Positions 1-7,697 of a stretch of 64,000 nucleotides of DNA are shown one piece after another. This DNA comes from Novosphingobium sp. PC22D (GTDB lineage Bacteria; Pseudomonadota; Alphaproteobacteria; Sphingomonadales; Sphingomonadaceae), in assembly GCF_002556635.1 (NCBI RefSeq), contig NZ_MWMO01000003.1:62001-126000 (forward strand), read 5' to 3'. How positions within the stretch are numbered: position 1 is the first letter of the stretch; every line of letters starts with the position of its first letter. The notes beneath the pieces were generated by a model. The model saw only the letters and a list, made by a program, of their open reading frames with translations. It was not told the DNA's origin and made no database searches. The position numbers were made by a program, and so were the translations under genes.

Positions 1-2
1 AT

Positions 3-158
3 CCGTCCTATATCCGCGATCCGCGCACGCTCGGCCTCATCGGCGAAGACGGCGAGCCGAGGAACCCGGCGGCTTCCCCGCCGAACCCCGGCGGCACGGC
101 GAATCCCGCCGCTCCCCAACCGACCATTCAGCCTCCTGAAAGCGAGGATATGCCATGA
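3..158 (+). CDS. YdbH-like intermembrane transport protein, C-terminal end only
   Basis: Only the last 51 codons lie in the window. The frame reads through a proline- and alanine-rich tail and stops at 156-158. The tail itself carries no recognisable domain. Identity is inferred from the next two genes, which are clear YnbE and YdbL homologues: in many proteobacteria these follow ydbH, a large AsmA-like protein thought to move phospholipid between inner and outer membranes. The stop overlaps the ynbE start by 4 nt (ATGA), as expected for a tightly coupled operon. The start lies upstream of base 1. Confidence 0.6.
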   Translation, partial: PSYIRDPRTLGLIGEDGEPRNPAASPPNPGGTANPAAPQPTIQPPESEDMP

Positions 159-427
159 ACTCCCCACGATTGACCCACCTGCATCCGCCTGCAAGAAGCG
201 AGCGCATGACGGCAGACGGGATGCGGCAGGGCCAATCGGGCCGACGTGCACGGCGTGCGGCGGCGATGCTGGTGCTGGGAGCGACGATGCCGGCGGGCTG
301 CATTTCGGTGAATGCGCCCGACAAGCCGATCGTCATCGAACTCAACATCAACATCACCCAGGAAGTCATTTACCGTCTCGCCGAAGACGCTTCGAACACG
401 ATCCAGAGCAACCCGGACATCTTCTGA
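155..427 (+). CDS. ynbE: YnbE-like lipoprotein
   Basis: 90-residue predicted lipoprotein. A basic N-terminus (RRARR near residues 30-34) and a short hydrophobic stretch lead to a lipobox ending in Cys49 (MPAGC). The mature part is short, with the conserved NINITQEVIYRLAEDA segment typical of the YnbE family. In E. coli, YnbE works with YdbH to form an envelope-spanning lipid bridge. The start overlaps the upstream stop (ATGA). The N-terminal extension before the signal is longer than in E. coli, so an in-frame ATG at residue 18 or 23 could be the true start. Its stop overlaps the next ORF at TGATG. Confidence 0.8.
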   Translation: MNSPRLTHLHPPARSERMTADGMRQGQSGRRARRAAAMLVLGATMPAGCISVNAPDKPIVIELNINITQEVIYRLAEDASNTIQSNPDIF

Positions 428-438
428 TGAGGAGCACC

Positions 439-831
439 ATGCAGACCACCCGTTTCGCCCGTTTCGGTATCGCCCTCGGTGCCGCGGCCCTGGCCGTGGG
501 CGCGATCGCGGGGCCCGCCCTGGCGCGCGATCCGGCCTACGAAGCCGCGCGCGCGGCCGGCAAGGTCGGAGAGAAGATGGACGGCTACATCGGCATCGTC
601 GGTTCCGGGGACGCCGATCTGCGCAAGATGGTCGACGACATCAACATCAAGCGCAAGGCGGTCTACGCGCAGAAGGCGCAGGAGCAGCACGCGACGGTCG
701 AGCAGTACGCCTTCACCTCGGGCTGCCTGCTGATCTCGCAGACCAAGCCGGGCGAGAAGTACCAGGCTCCGGACGGGAGCTGGAAGACCCGCGGCGCCGG
801 AGCCCCCGAGCGCGACAGCCGCTGTCCCTGA
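439..831 (+). CDS. ydbL: YdbL family (DUF1318) periplasmic protein
   Basis: 130-residue exported protein: a signal peptide of about 30 residues ending in ALA, followed by the DUF1318 pattern AYEAARAAGKVGEKMDGYIG and a helical segment with many Lys, Glu and Gln. In E. coli, YdbL is the periplasmic regulator or chaperone of the YnbE-YdbH bridge, and the gene order here is the same. I chose ATG439 because AGGAG sits at 430-434. An in-frame ATG at 427, overlapping the ynbE stop, would add four residues and could be used by translational coupling. It ends with CP before the stop, close to the usual family length. Confidence 0.8.
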   Translation: MQTTRFARFGIALGAAALAVGAIAGPALARDPAYEAARAAGKVGEKMDGYIGIVGSGDADLRKMVDDINIKRKAVYAQKAQEQHATVEQYAFTSGCLLISQTKPGEKYQAPDGSWKTRGAGAPERDSRCP

Positions 832-884
832 TCGGGGCCGCCGCCCTGCACATCTGATCTTATCGGGGGCCGCGTATCTCCAGC

Positions 885-1115
885 TTGCTGAAGACGATCG
901 TCCGGGACTTTCGCTGGGTTCACTTGTCGCTCGGCATCATGGGAAACTTCACGTTCCTGGTCGGCAGTATCCTGTTCCTCCCCTCGTTTTCCGAGTGGCA
1001 GACGACGGGCGTGGTGTTGTTCATCGTGGGCTCGGCGCTGATGTTCGTGGGCGCGCTGGGCGAGTTCGTGCTGAAGGCGATTCCCTCGCTGTCGGAAGAC
1101 GATGGCGCTGCCTGA
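885..1115 (+). CDS. Small membrane protein, YrhK-like
   Basis: 76 residues, two predicted membrane helices (roughly residues 17-34 and 42-64) with a short loop, and an acidic C-terminus (LSEDDGAA). The pattern of a hydrophobic segment containing GSILFLPSF followed by FIVGSALMFVGALGE resembles the YrhK domain of small membrane proteins of unknown role. The only workable start is TTG at 885; there is no strong Shine-Dalgarno sequence, so the N-terminus is uncertain. It lies between the ydbL operon and the ATP synthase promoter and is probably independent of both. Confidence 0.55.
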   Translation: MLKTIVRDFRWVHLSLGIMGNFTFLVGSILFLPSFSEWQTTGVVLFIVGSALMFVGALGEFVLKAIPSLSEDDGAA

Positions 1116-1158
1116 TATGCCCTTCGGGATAATCGCCGCATCGCACGATCCGCACCGG

Positions 1159-1187
1159 TTGACTCCTAGGTACCCCCAACCTAAGGG
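1159..1187 (+). promoter_or_regulatory. Candidate housekeeping promoter of the atp Fo operon
   Basis: TTGACT (1159-1164), a 17-nt spacer and TAAGGG (1182-1187) lie about 60 nt upstream of atpI. The -35 box is near consensus and the -10 region (CCTAAGG) fits the looser alphaproteobacterial housekeeping pattern. A short palindrome, CCCCCaacctaaGGGGG, overlaps the -10 element. Assignment rests on motif match and position only. Confidence 0.45.
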
Positions 1188-1249
1188 GGCGACGCCCTCG
1201 GCGGGCAGCCGTTGTTGGTGTCAAACGTTCCTGGGGTCAGGAGGATGGC

Positions 1250-1570
1250 ATGAGCGACGAGCCAAACGCACGAGAACCTGTCGGTGAAGATGCGCGGATC
1301 GACGCGCTCGACGAGCGGCTCAAGGCCGCCCGAGAGCGGGAAGAAAAGCGTAACAAGCCGGCCGCAGGCGCGGAAACGGACGAGAATTATCGTGCCGGCA
1401 ACCGTGTCCTTGCGGACCTCATCGGCGGGATTGTCGGCGGCGCGTTCATTGGCTGGGTGATTGATCACTTCGCCGGGACGACGCCCTGGGGTCTGTTGGT
1501 GATGCTGTTCCTCGGGATAGTGGTCGCCTTCAGGAACATTATCCGGATGTCGAACCGGCGCCCTGACTGA
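1250..1570 (+). CDS. atpI: ATP synthase accessory protein AtpI
   Basis: 106 residues. The N-terminal half is charged and probably coiled coil (DALDERLKAAREREEKRN). The C-terminal half has two membrane helices separated by a DHFAGTTPWG turn, the usual AtpI/AtpZ layout. AtpI proteins help assemble the c-ring of F-type ATP synthase. A strong AGGAGG at 1239-1244 sets the ATG. It is the first gene of the Fo operon, followed by atpB as in other alphaproteobacteria, where the F1 genes (atpHAGDC) lie at a separate locus; none are in this window. Confidence 0.88.
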   Translation: MSDEPNAREPVGEDARIDALDERLKAAREREEKRNKPAAGAETDENYRAGNRVLADLIGGIVGGAFIGWVIDHFAGTTPWGLLVMLFLGIVVAFRNIIRMSNRRPD

Positions 1571-1638
1571 TTCCCGCGGGGGTGGGGACCACAAGGGGCG
1601 CTGTCGCGCATGTAAGGCAAGGCAAAGAGGGCGAGCAC

Positions 1639-2430
1639 GTGGCAGCCGAATCTGGCAAAGTCGATCCGATGCACCAGTTCACCATCGAGCCCTTGTTCGG
1701 CTCGGGCGGCTGGGAAATCGCGGGCTACAACATCGCCTTCACGAATTCCTCGCTGTGGATGATGATTTCGGCCGCGGTGCTGTTCGTCTTCGTCGCCGGC
1801 GGCCTGAAGCGTGAACTCGTGCCCGGGCGCTGGCAGATGGCGGTCGAGAGCTTCACCGGCTTCGTGGATTCGATGCTCGCGGCCAATATCGGCCCGGCGG
1901 GCAAGAAGTACGTGCCTTACGTCTTCTCGCTGTTCATGTTCATTCTCTTCGCAAACGTGCTTGGCCTGCTGCCGCTGGCTGTCGTGCCCGGCCTTCACGC
2001 CTTCACCTTCACCAGCCATTTCAGCGCCACCGGCGTGCTTGCGATCCTGTCGTTCTCGATCGTGCTCGTGGTCGGCTTCTGGAAGCACGGCTTCCACTTC
2101 TTCTCGCTGTTCGTGCCTCATGGAACGCCCGTCCTGATGATACCGCTGATCTTCGTGATCGAGCTGGTCTCGTTCCTGGTGCGTCCTTTCAGCCTCGGCC
2201 TGCGACTGTTCGTCGCGATGATGGCCGGTCACGTGCTGCTCGAGGTGCTCTCCGGCTTCGTCATCAACGGTCTCAACGCCGGCATCGGGATCGGCCCGGT
2301 CGTCAGCGTGCTCAGCTTCATCCTGATGATCGCCATCGTCGCGCTCGAGTTCCTCGTCGCGGGCATCCAGGCCTATGTCTTCGCGCTGTTGACGTCGCTG
2401 TACATCAACGACGCCGAGAACCTTCACTAA
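1639..2430 (+). CDS. atpB: ATP synthase Fo subunit a
   Basis: Subunit a forms the proton half-channels against the c-ring in the inner membrane. The protein (263 aa) has five to six hydrophobic helices and the conserved PFSLGLRLFVAMMAGH segment, with the essential arginine at about residue 189. I start it at GTG1639 (VAAESGKVDPMHQF) because GAGGGCGAG lies just upstream and homologues begin at this point. An in-frame start at 1582 would add 19 residues with no family resemblance. It is followed by atpE after 44 nt. Confidence 0.93.
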   Translation: MAAESGKVDPMHQFTIEPLFGSGGWEIAGYNIAFTNSSLWMMISAAVLFVFVAGGLKRELVPGRWQMAVESFTGFVDSMLAANIGPAGKKYVPYVFSLFMFILFANVLGLLPLAVVPGLHAFTFTSHFSATGVLAILSFSIVLVVGFWKHGFHFFSLFVPHGTPVLMIPLIFVIELVSFLVRPFSLGLRLFVAMMAGHVLLEVLSGFVINGLNAGIGIGPVVSVLSFILMIAIVALEFLVAGIQAYVFALLTSLYINDAENLH

Positions 2431-2474
2431 GCACAATCCAACCCAGTCACGATTTTCCAAGAAGGAGTTTTCAC

Positions 2475-2702
2475 ATGGATCAGGAAGCAGCCAAGCTGGT
2501 CGGTGCCGGCCTCGCGGCCATCGGTGCGGGCATGGCCGCCATCGGCGTGGGTAACGTTTTCGGCTCGTTCCTCGAGAGCGCGCTGCGCAACCCCGGCGCC
2601 GCGGACGGCCAGCAGGGCCGCCTGTTCATCGGCTTCGCCGCCGCCGAGCTTCTCGGCCTGCTCTCGTTCGTCGTCGCGATGATCCTCATCTTCGTCGCCT
2701 GA
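2475..2702 (+). CDS. atpE: ATP synthase Fo subunit c
   Basis: 75-residue hairpin of two membrane helices that oligomerises into the proton-driven rotor ring. The first helix has the glycine- and alanine-rich pattern GAGLAAIGAGMAAIGVG, the polar loop contains RNPGA, and the second helix carries the ion-binding carboxylate Glu58 (GFAAAELLGLL). There are no sodium-type ligand residues around it, so proton coupling is expected. A good AAGGAG lies upstream of the ATG. High expression relative to neighbours is usual for this subunit. Confidence 0.95.
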   Translation: MDQEAAKLVGAGLAAIGAGMAAIGVGNVFGSFLESALRNPGAADGQQGRLFIGFAAAELLGLLSFVVAMILIFVA

Positions 2703-2772
2703 TCGAACGACCTGAAATGACCGGCCGGCCCCGCATCCTCGCGGACCGGCCGGCCACCAAGCGGAATCCGCC

Positions 2773-3267
2773 ATGCCTCAGATAGCCCAGCTTTCGGCGA
2801 CCTATGCCAGCCAGATCTTCTGGATCCTGCTGGTGTTCGGCTTCGTCTTCTTCGTCATCGGTCGGGGAATGGTCCCCAAGGTGATGCAGACCGTCGAGGC
2901 GCGCGACAAGCAAATCGCCGCCGATCTCGCCGCTGCCGAAAAGGCACGCGGTGCGGCAGACGCCGAGGAGGAGGCCTGGCGCAAGCGCGAGAATGAAAAT
3001 CGCGCGCAAGCCCAGGCGATCATCGCCGAGGCAAAGGCGGCTGCGGCCAAGTCCACTGAAGGCAGGCTCGCCGAAGTCGGCGCCAAGCTCGATGCACGGA
3101 TCGCCGAGGCGGACGCGCGGATCGCTTCGGCGCGCGACGCGGCGATGGACGAGATCGAGGACGTCGCGGCACAGGCCGCGGGCGACATCGTTTCGCGGAT
3201 CGCCGGGATTAGCGTCGACGATGCGGCTGCGCGCGCGGCCGTGAAGAAGTCCATGGTCATTGGCTGA
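2773..3267 (+). CDS. atpF': ATP synthase Fo subunit b'
   Basis: 164 residues: one N-terminal membrane helix (about residues 13-32, SQIFWILLVFGFVFFVIG) then a long charged, alanine-rich coiled coil. It is the b' half of the b/b' peripheral stalk found in alphaproteobacteria and photosynthetic bacteria, holding F1 still against the rotor. Its ORF ends just before subunit b, which starts 10 nt later at ATG3278. The lower conservation and alanine richness are normal for stalk subunits. Confidence 0.9.
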   Translation: MPQIAQLSATYASQIFWILLVFGFVFFVIGRGMVPKVMQTVEARDKQIAADLAAAEKARGAADAEEEAWRKRENENRAQAQAIIAEAKAAAAKSTEGRLAEVGAKLDARIAEADARIASARDAAMDEIEDVAAQAAGDIVSRIAGISVDDAAARAAVKKSMVIG

Positions 3268-3277
3268 GGGTAGCGAC

Positions 3278-3856
3278 ATGCAGCACGAAACCGCTGCCGA
3301 AGCGGCACATGGCGGGGAGAGCCCGATCAAGACCGAAACTCTTGCGGACGGTAAGGCTGAGATGCACCATCCAGAGCCGAGCGCGCTTGGCTTCTCGCCG
3401 GCGGGTTGGGTCAGCCTTGCGATCATCGCCATTTTCCTGATCGCTTTCTGGAAGAAGGTGCCCGGGATGCTGGCCGGCGGTCTCGACAAGTCGATCTCGG
3501 AAATCAAGAAGCAGCTCGACGAGGCCAAGGCGCTGCGCGCCGAGGCCGAGGCGCTCCGCCAGGAATACGCCGACAAGATCGCCAATGCCGAAAAGGACGC
3601 GGCGGCCATGCTCGAGCATGCCCGGCACGAAGCCGATGCGATCGTCGCCAAGGCGGAGGCCGACACCACCGAGGTGATCGCCCGCCGCGAAAAGATGGCC
3701 GAGGACAAGATCGCTGCCGCCGAGCGCGCGGCCGTCTCCGATCTGCGCGCCAAGGCCGCCGATGCGGCCGCCGTCGCCGCCAAGGGGCTGATCGCCGCGC
3801 GGCATACCGCGGAGGCGGACAAGGCGCTGGTGGACCAGGCGATCGGTTCGATCTGA
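3278..3856 (+). CDS. atpF: ATP synthase Fo subunit b
   Basis: 192 residues. About 40 variable residues precede a single membrane helix (WVSLAIIAIFLIAFWKKVPGML), followed by a coiled coil rich in Ala, Glu and Lys, forming the second peripheral-stalk subunit. I chose ATG3278 because GAGGG lies at 3266-3270 with 7 nt spacing; a TTG at 3260 would overlap atpF' by 8 nt. It is the last gene of the Fo operon and is followed by a strong terminator. Confidence 0.9.
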   Translation: MQHETAAEAAHGGESPIKTETLADGKAEMHHPEPSALGFSPAGWVSLAIIAIFLIAFWKKVPGMLAGGLDKSISEIKKQLDEAKALRAEAEALRQEYADKIANAEKDAAAMLEHARHEADAIVAKAEADTTEVIARREKMAEDKIAAAERAAVSDLRAKAADAAAVAAKGLIAARHTAEADKALVDQAIGSI

Positions 3857-3911
3857 TCCGGCTTGGTTGAGCCAGCCCCGCGGCTTCGCGGGCCTGCGGC
3901 CAGGACACGAT

Positions 3912-3949
3912 AAAAAGGGCCCATGCCGAGCGAGGCATGGGCCCTTTTT
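3912..3949. terminator. Bidirectional intrinsic terminator between atpF and gloB
   Basis: Perfect 16-bp stem: AAAAAGGGCCCATGCC at 3912-3927 pairs with GGCATGGGCCCTTTTT at 3934-3949 around a 6-nt loop. The U-tract is present on both strands, so the element can end the atp operon on the plus strand and gloB on the minus strand. Confidence 0.9.
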
Positions 3950-4017
3950 CGTTGCGCGTCCGCCGAAGTCTCCAACCGTGAGCCGCGACCGGGCGCGGCG
4001 TTCTCTGGGTCTTGCGG

Positions 4018-4782
4018 TCAGAAGGCATCCTTGGCGCTGCGCAGGGCGGCGAAGGTCGCCACCGGGTCGCCGCCACTGCCCCAGCGGGCCTGCATCGCCG
4101 GATCGTCGGCGCGCAGGAAGGGATTGGTGTCCAGTTCGCGGCCGAGCCTGGCTGGCACGGTCGGCAGGGCATCGGCGCGGCGCCGGGTGATCTCCTCGCC
4201 GTATTCGGCGAGCGCGGCATTGTCCGGATCGGCGTGGAGTGCGAAGCGCAGGTTGGCGCTGGTGTACTCGTGCGCGCAGTATAGCAAGGTGTCGGACGGC
4301 AGCGCCTTGATCCGCTTGAGGCTCTGCCAGAATTGCGGCGCGCTGCCTTCGAACATCCGCCCGCAACCAAGCGCGAAGACCGAATCGCCGACGAAGGCCA
4401 TGCCCGCTTCGGGAAGGTGGTAGGCGATGTGCCCGATGGTGTGCCCGCCGACGTCGATGACCTTGGCGATCCAGCCACCCAGAGCGACTTCGTCGCCCTG
4501 CTTAACCTTGCGGTCGATTCCCTCGATCTTGCCCGCATCGCCTTCGGGCGCGACGATCGTGCAGCCGGTCGCGGCCTTGATCGCCGCATTGCCGCCGGCG
4601 TGGTCCGGATGCCAGTGCGTGTTCCAGATCTGCGTGATCGTCCAGCCCTTGGCTCTCGCCTGCTTGAGGTATTCGTCCGCGTCAGGCGTATCGATGCAGG
4701 CGGTCTCGCCGCTCTCGGGATCGTGAAGCAGATAGCCGTAGTTGTCGGACAGGCAGGCGAACTGGTGGACTTCTGGCGGCAT
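4018..4782 (-). CDS. gloB: Hydroxyacylglutathione hydrolase (glyoxalase II)
   Basis: 254-residue metallo-beta-lactamase-fold enzyme that splits S-D-lactoylglutathione to lactate and glutathione, the second step of methylglyoxal detoxification. The binuclear metal motif THWHPDH is at residues 55-61. Later metal ligands are visible at GGHTIGH and GDSVFALGCGRMFEG, and the C-terminal domain has the family RFALHADP stretch. I start at ATG4782 because AAGGAG precedes it on the minus strand; the ORF could be extended by seven residues. It shares the terminator at 3912-3949 with the convergent atp operon. Confidence 0.9.
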   Translation of the reverse strand: MPPEVHQFACLSDNYGYLLHDPESGETACIDTPDADEYLKQARAKGWTITQIWNTHWHPDHAGGNAAIKAATGCTIVAPEGDAGKIEGIDRKVKQGDEVALGGWIAKVIDVGGHTIGHIAYHLPEAGMAFVGDSVFALGCGRMFEGSAPQFWQSLKRIKALPSDTLLYCAHEYTSANLRFALHADPDNAALAEYGEEITRRRADALPTVPARLGRELDTNPFLRADDPAMQARWGSGGDPVATFAALRSAKDAF

Positions 4783-4826
4783 CGATTTCTCCTTTGCCGC
4801 CAATCTAGGGATGCAAGCCCAAAGCG

Positions 4827-4861
4827 AAAGGCCCGCCCGGATTGCTCCGGACGGGCCTTTT
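4827..4861 (-). terminator. Intrinsic terminator of rpsA
   Basis: AAAGGCCCG-C-CCGGA pairs with TCCGG-A-CGGGCCTTT around TTGC, with one C/A mismatch. On the minus strand it follows the rpsA stop by about 30 nt and ends in TTTC. The U-tract is modest. Confidence 0.65.
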
Positions 4862-4889
4862 CGTGTTCGGTGTCGCTGGAAGCGGGGTC

Positions 4890-6602
4890 TTACGACTGCT
4901 TCTTGAGCGCTTCGCCGAGGATGTCGCCGAGCGAGGCACCCGAGTCCGACGAACCGTACTGCTCGACCGCCTGCTTCTCTTCGGCGAGCTGGTGCGCCTT
5001 GACCGAGAAGTTGGGCTTCTTCGAGCGATCGAAGCCGGTGACCATGGCGTCGAGCTTCTGGCCGACCTGGAAGCGGTCGGGGCGCTGCTCGTCGCGGTCG
5101 CGGCCGAGGTCCGAGCGCTTGATGAAGCCGGTCGCGCCGTCGTCGCCCGCCTGGACCTCGAGGCCGCCGTCGCGGACTTCGAGGACAGTGACGGTAACGA
5201 CTTCGCCACGGCGCAGCGAACCGCTGCCCGAAGACGCCACGCCGCCCGCCGCCGGAGCACCGCGCTCAAGCTGCTTCATGCCGAGGCTGATGCGCTCCTT
5301 GTCGACGTCGACGTCGAGCACGATCGCCTTGACCTGCTCGCCCTTGCGGTGGAGCGCCAGCGCGTCCTCGCCCGAGATGCCCCAGGCGATGTCGGACATG
5401 TGGACCATGCCGTCGACGTCGCCGTCGAGGCCGATGAACAGGCCGAACTCGGTCGCGTTCTTGACTTCGCCCTCGACCTCGGTGCCCACCGGGTGCTTGT
5501 CGGCGAACTCTTCCCAGGGATTGCGCTGGGCCTGCTTGAGGCCGAGCGAGATGCGGCGCTTCTCGGAGTCGACCTCGAGCACCATGACTTCGACTTCCTG
5601 CGAGGTCGAAACGATCTTGCCCGGGTGGACGTTCTTCTTGGTCCAGGACATCTCGGACACGTGGACGAGGCCCTCGATGCCCGGCTCCAGCTCCACGAAG
5701 GCGCCGTATTCGGTGATGTTGGTGACGGTGCCCGACAGCTTCGAGCCGACCGGGTACTTGACCGCCGCACCATCCCACGGATCGCTCTCGAGCTGCTTCA
5801 TGCCCAGCGAGATGCGCTGCGTTTCCTGGTTGATGCGGATGATCTGCACGGTGACGGTGTCACCGATGTTGATCACCTCGCTCGGGTGGTTGATGCGCTT
5901 GTAGCTCATGTCGGTGACATGGAGCAGGCCGTCGATGCCGCCGAGGTCGACGAAGGCGCCGTAGTCGGTGATGTTCTTGACGACACCCTCGATCACCTGG
6001 CCTTCGGAGAGCTTGTCGATCAGTTCCGAACGCTGCTCGGCGCGGGTCTCTTCAAGGACGGCGCGGCGCGACACGACGATGTTGCCGCGGCGACGGTCCA
6101 TCTTGAGGATCTGGAAGGGCTGCGGCATGTCCATCAGCGGCGCGACGTCGCGCACCGGACGGATATCGACCTGCGAGCCGGGAAGGAACGCGACCGCGCC
6201 ATCGAGATCGACGGTGAAGCCGCCCTTGACGCGGCCGAAGATCACGCCCTCGACGCGCTTGCCTTCGCCGAACTCGCTTTCCAGCTTGTCCCACGCGGCT
6301 TCGCGGCGGGCGCGGTCGCGGCTGAGCATCGCTTCGCCGTCGGCGTTCTCGACGCGGTCGACGTAGACTTCCACTTCGTCGCCGACCTTGAGGCCATGCT
6401 CGTCCTCGCCGCGCGCGAACTCGCGCAGCGGCACGCGCCCTTCGCTCTTGAGACCGACGTCGATGACGGCCTTGTCGTTTTCGATGGCGGTGATGGTGCC
6501 CTTGACGACGCGGCCTTCGAAGCCGTCATCGGCGACGCCGCCGAGTTGTTCGTCAAGGAGTTTCGCGAAATCGTCGCGCGTCGGATTTGCCGCAGTGGCC
6601 AT
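4890..6602 (-). CDS. rpsA: 30S ribosomal protein S1
   Basis: 570 residues, close to the usual length. Six S1 (OB-fold) repeats can be followed, with recurring cores such as GTITAIENDKAVIDVG, GVVKNITDYGAFVDLGGIDGLLHVTDM, GTVTNITEYGAFVELEPGIEGLVHVSEM and GEVKNATEFGLFIG. S1 recruits mRNA to the 30S subunit and unfolds structured leaders. It lies downstream of cmk, the classical cmk-rpsA arrangement, but a 223-nt gap holds its own likely promoter. The C-terminus ends in KKQS. The long plus-strand ORF covering it is a shadow. Confidence 0.96.
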   Translation of the reverse strand: MATAANPTRDDFAKLLDEQLGGVADDGFEGRVVKGTITAIENDKAVIDVGLKSEGRVPLREFARGEDEHGLKVGDEVEVYVDRVENADGEAMLSRDRARREAAWDKLESEFGEGKRVEGVIFGRVKGGFTVDLDGAVAFLPGSQVDIRPVRDVAPLMDMPQPFQILKMDRRRGNIVVSRRAVLEETRAEQRSELIDKLSEGQVIEGVVKNITDYGAFVDLGGIDGLLHVTDMSYKRINHPSEVINIGDTVTVQIIRINQETQRISLGMKQLESDPWDGAAVKYPVGSKLSGTVTNITEYGAFVELEPGIEGLVHVSEMSWTKKNVHPGKIVSTSQEVEVMVLEVDSEKRRISLGLKQAQRNPWEEFADKHPVGTEVEGEVKNATEFGLFIGLDGDVDGMVHMSDIAWGISGEDALALHRKGEQVKAIVLDVDVDKERISLGMKQLERGAPAAGGVASSGSGSLRRGEVVTVTVLEVRDGGLEVQAGDDGATGFIKRSDLGRDRDEQRPDRFQVGQKLDAMVTGFDRSKKPNFSVKAHQLAEEKQAVEQYGSSDSGASLGDILGEALKKQS

Positions 6603-6766
6603 GTAGGATGTCTCTCTAGTATCGATTTTCCGGCCAGGCGGTTTTTCCGCCGGTCTTTTCTCCGCCTCCGCGCACCATGCGCTCGGTCGGGGCTAAGGGC
6701 CAGACCGCCGCGGGGGCCGATCGCCGTCCACGGCATCCCTTGGGCGATGCCTTCGGAACGGTCGCG

Positions 6767-6795
6767 CGCCTAGGGCAAACGCGCCGGGAAGACAA
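6767..6795 (-). promoter_or_regulatory. Candidate rpsA promoter
   Basis: On the minus strand TTGTCT (6795-6790) and TAGGCG (6772-6767) are separated by 17 nt, giving a leader of about 160 nt before rpsA. The leader contains a GGCGG-aaaaa-CCGCC hairpin. The -10 match is weak. Confidence 0.3.
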
Positions 6796-6825
6796 GCGGA
6801 ATCGGTGTTCCGAGGCAGGCCGGGG

Positions 6826-7449
6826 CTATTTCGCGCTCATCCGGTCAACCAGCGCGACCGCCCGCGCGATCGCGTCTTCGCGGCTGAGCGCCGAGGTATC
6901 GAGCACGATGGCGTCCGGCGCGGCGACGAGCGGCGCGGCGGCGCGGTTGCGGTCGCGCTCGTCGCGCGCGCGCAAGTCGGCGGCGATGGCTTCGAGCGTG
7001 ACCGCGCGTCCCGCCTCGCGCATCTCGTTGAAACGGCGCTCGGCCCGGGCCTCGACCGAAGCGGTGACGAACAATTTCACGTCGGCCCCGGGCGCGATCA
7101 CGGTGCCGATGTCACGCCCGTCGAGCACCGCGCCGCCGGGCCGCGCGGCGAAGGCGCGCTGGCGTTCGAGCAGGGCCGCGCGGACCTCGGGATGGATCGA
7201 AACGCGGCTTGCGAGCCCGCCGCTTGCTTCGGAGCGCAGTTCGGGGTCGCCGAGCAGTTCGGGCGGAAACGCGGTCGCGGCGAGGGCATCGGCCGGATCG
7301 TCGGGATCGCCGCCCGCCAGCGCGACGCCTCGCCCGACCGCGCGGTAGAGCAGTCCGGTGTCGAGATGCGGCAGACCATAGCGCTCGGCGAGCGCCTTCG
7401 CGATCGTGCCTTTGCCCGAGGCGGTGGGACCGTCGACGGCGATGATCAC
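6826..7449 (-). CDS. cmk: Cytidylate kinase
   Basis: 207 residues. Phosphorylates CMP and dCMP to the diphosphates. The P-loop GPTASGKGT is at residues 7-15, followed by [11 protein letters not shown], the [13 protein letters not shown] nucleotide-binding segment and an RDERDRNR lid, all typical of Cmk. The start is GTG at 7449: its GTGA overlaps the stop of the upstream membrane-protein gene, so the two are translationally coupled. An in-frame extension upstream is only the shadow of that gene. The order aroA-x-cmk-rpsA is conserved in sphingomonads. Confidence 0.93.
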   Translation of the reverse strand: MIIAVDGPTASGKGTIAKALAERYGLPHLDTGLLYRAVGRGVALAGGDPDDPADALAATAFPPELLGDPELRSEASGGLASRVSIHPEVRAALLERQRAFAARPGGAVLDGRDIGTVIAPGADVKLFVTASVEARAERRFNEMREAGRAVTLEAIAADLRARDERDRNRAAAPLVAAPDAIVLDTSALSREDAIARAVALVDRMSAK

Positions 7450-7697
7450 GCGCGGCTCCGGCGGCGAAAAGCCTTGCCAAGTCCCCAGATCGCGATCGCG
7501 GCCCAGAACACTTCGAGGACGAGCGAGGCCGGGTTCATGTGGACCAACAGCGATATCGTCAGCAGCGCGGCGCCCGCGAGGTTGACGCCGTGCTGGACGA
7601 AGGGGTTCGGGCGGTCGCGGGCGGTGACGTACCAGTAGGCGAAGACGATGCAACCCATGCCGACGAAGCCGATCACGTTGGCAAGATCGGGATTCAT
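7446..7697 (-). CDS. Small membrane protein, CBU_0592-like
   Basis: 83 residues with three predicted membrane helices (about residues 7-24, 37-52 and 56-76) and a basic tail, KAFRRRSRA. The pattern [17 protein letters not shown], then [31 protein letters not shown], matches small proteins grouped as CBU_0592-like, whose function is unknown. It overlaps aroA by 4 nt upstream and cmk by 4 nt downstream, so it is fully embedded in that operon. Confidence 0.7.
   Translation of the reverse strand: MNPDLANVIGFVGMGCIVFAYWYVTARDRPNPFVQHGVNLAGAALLTISLLVHMNPASLVLEVFWAAIAIWGLGKAFRRRSRA

Noticed and set aside
2686..4366. Overlapping minus-strand frames across atpF', atpF and the atp-gloB gap
   Set aside because: Shadow frames; they also run through a strong bidirectional terminator.
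4842..6773. 643-codon plus-strand frame over rpsA
   Set aside because: Mirror of S1 repeats; repetitive only because S1 is repetitive.
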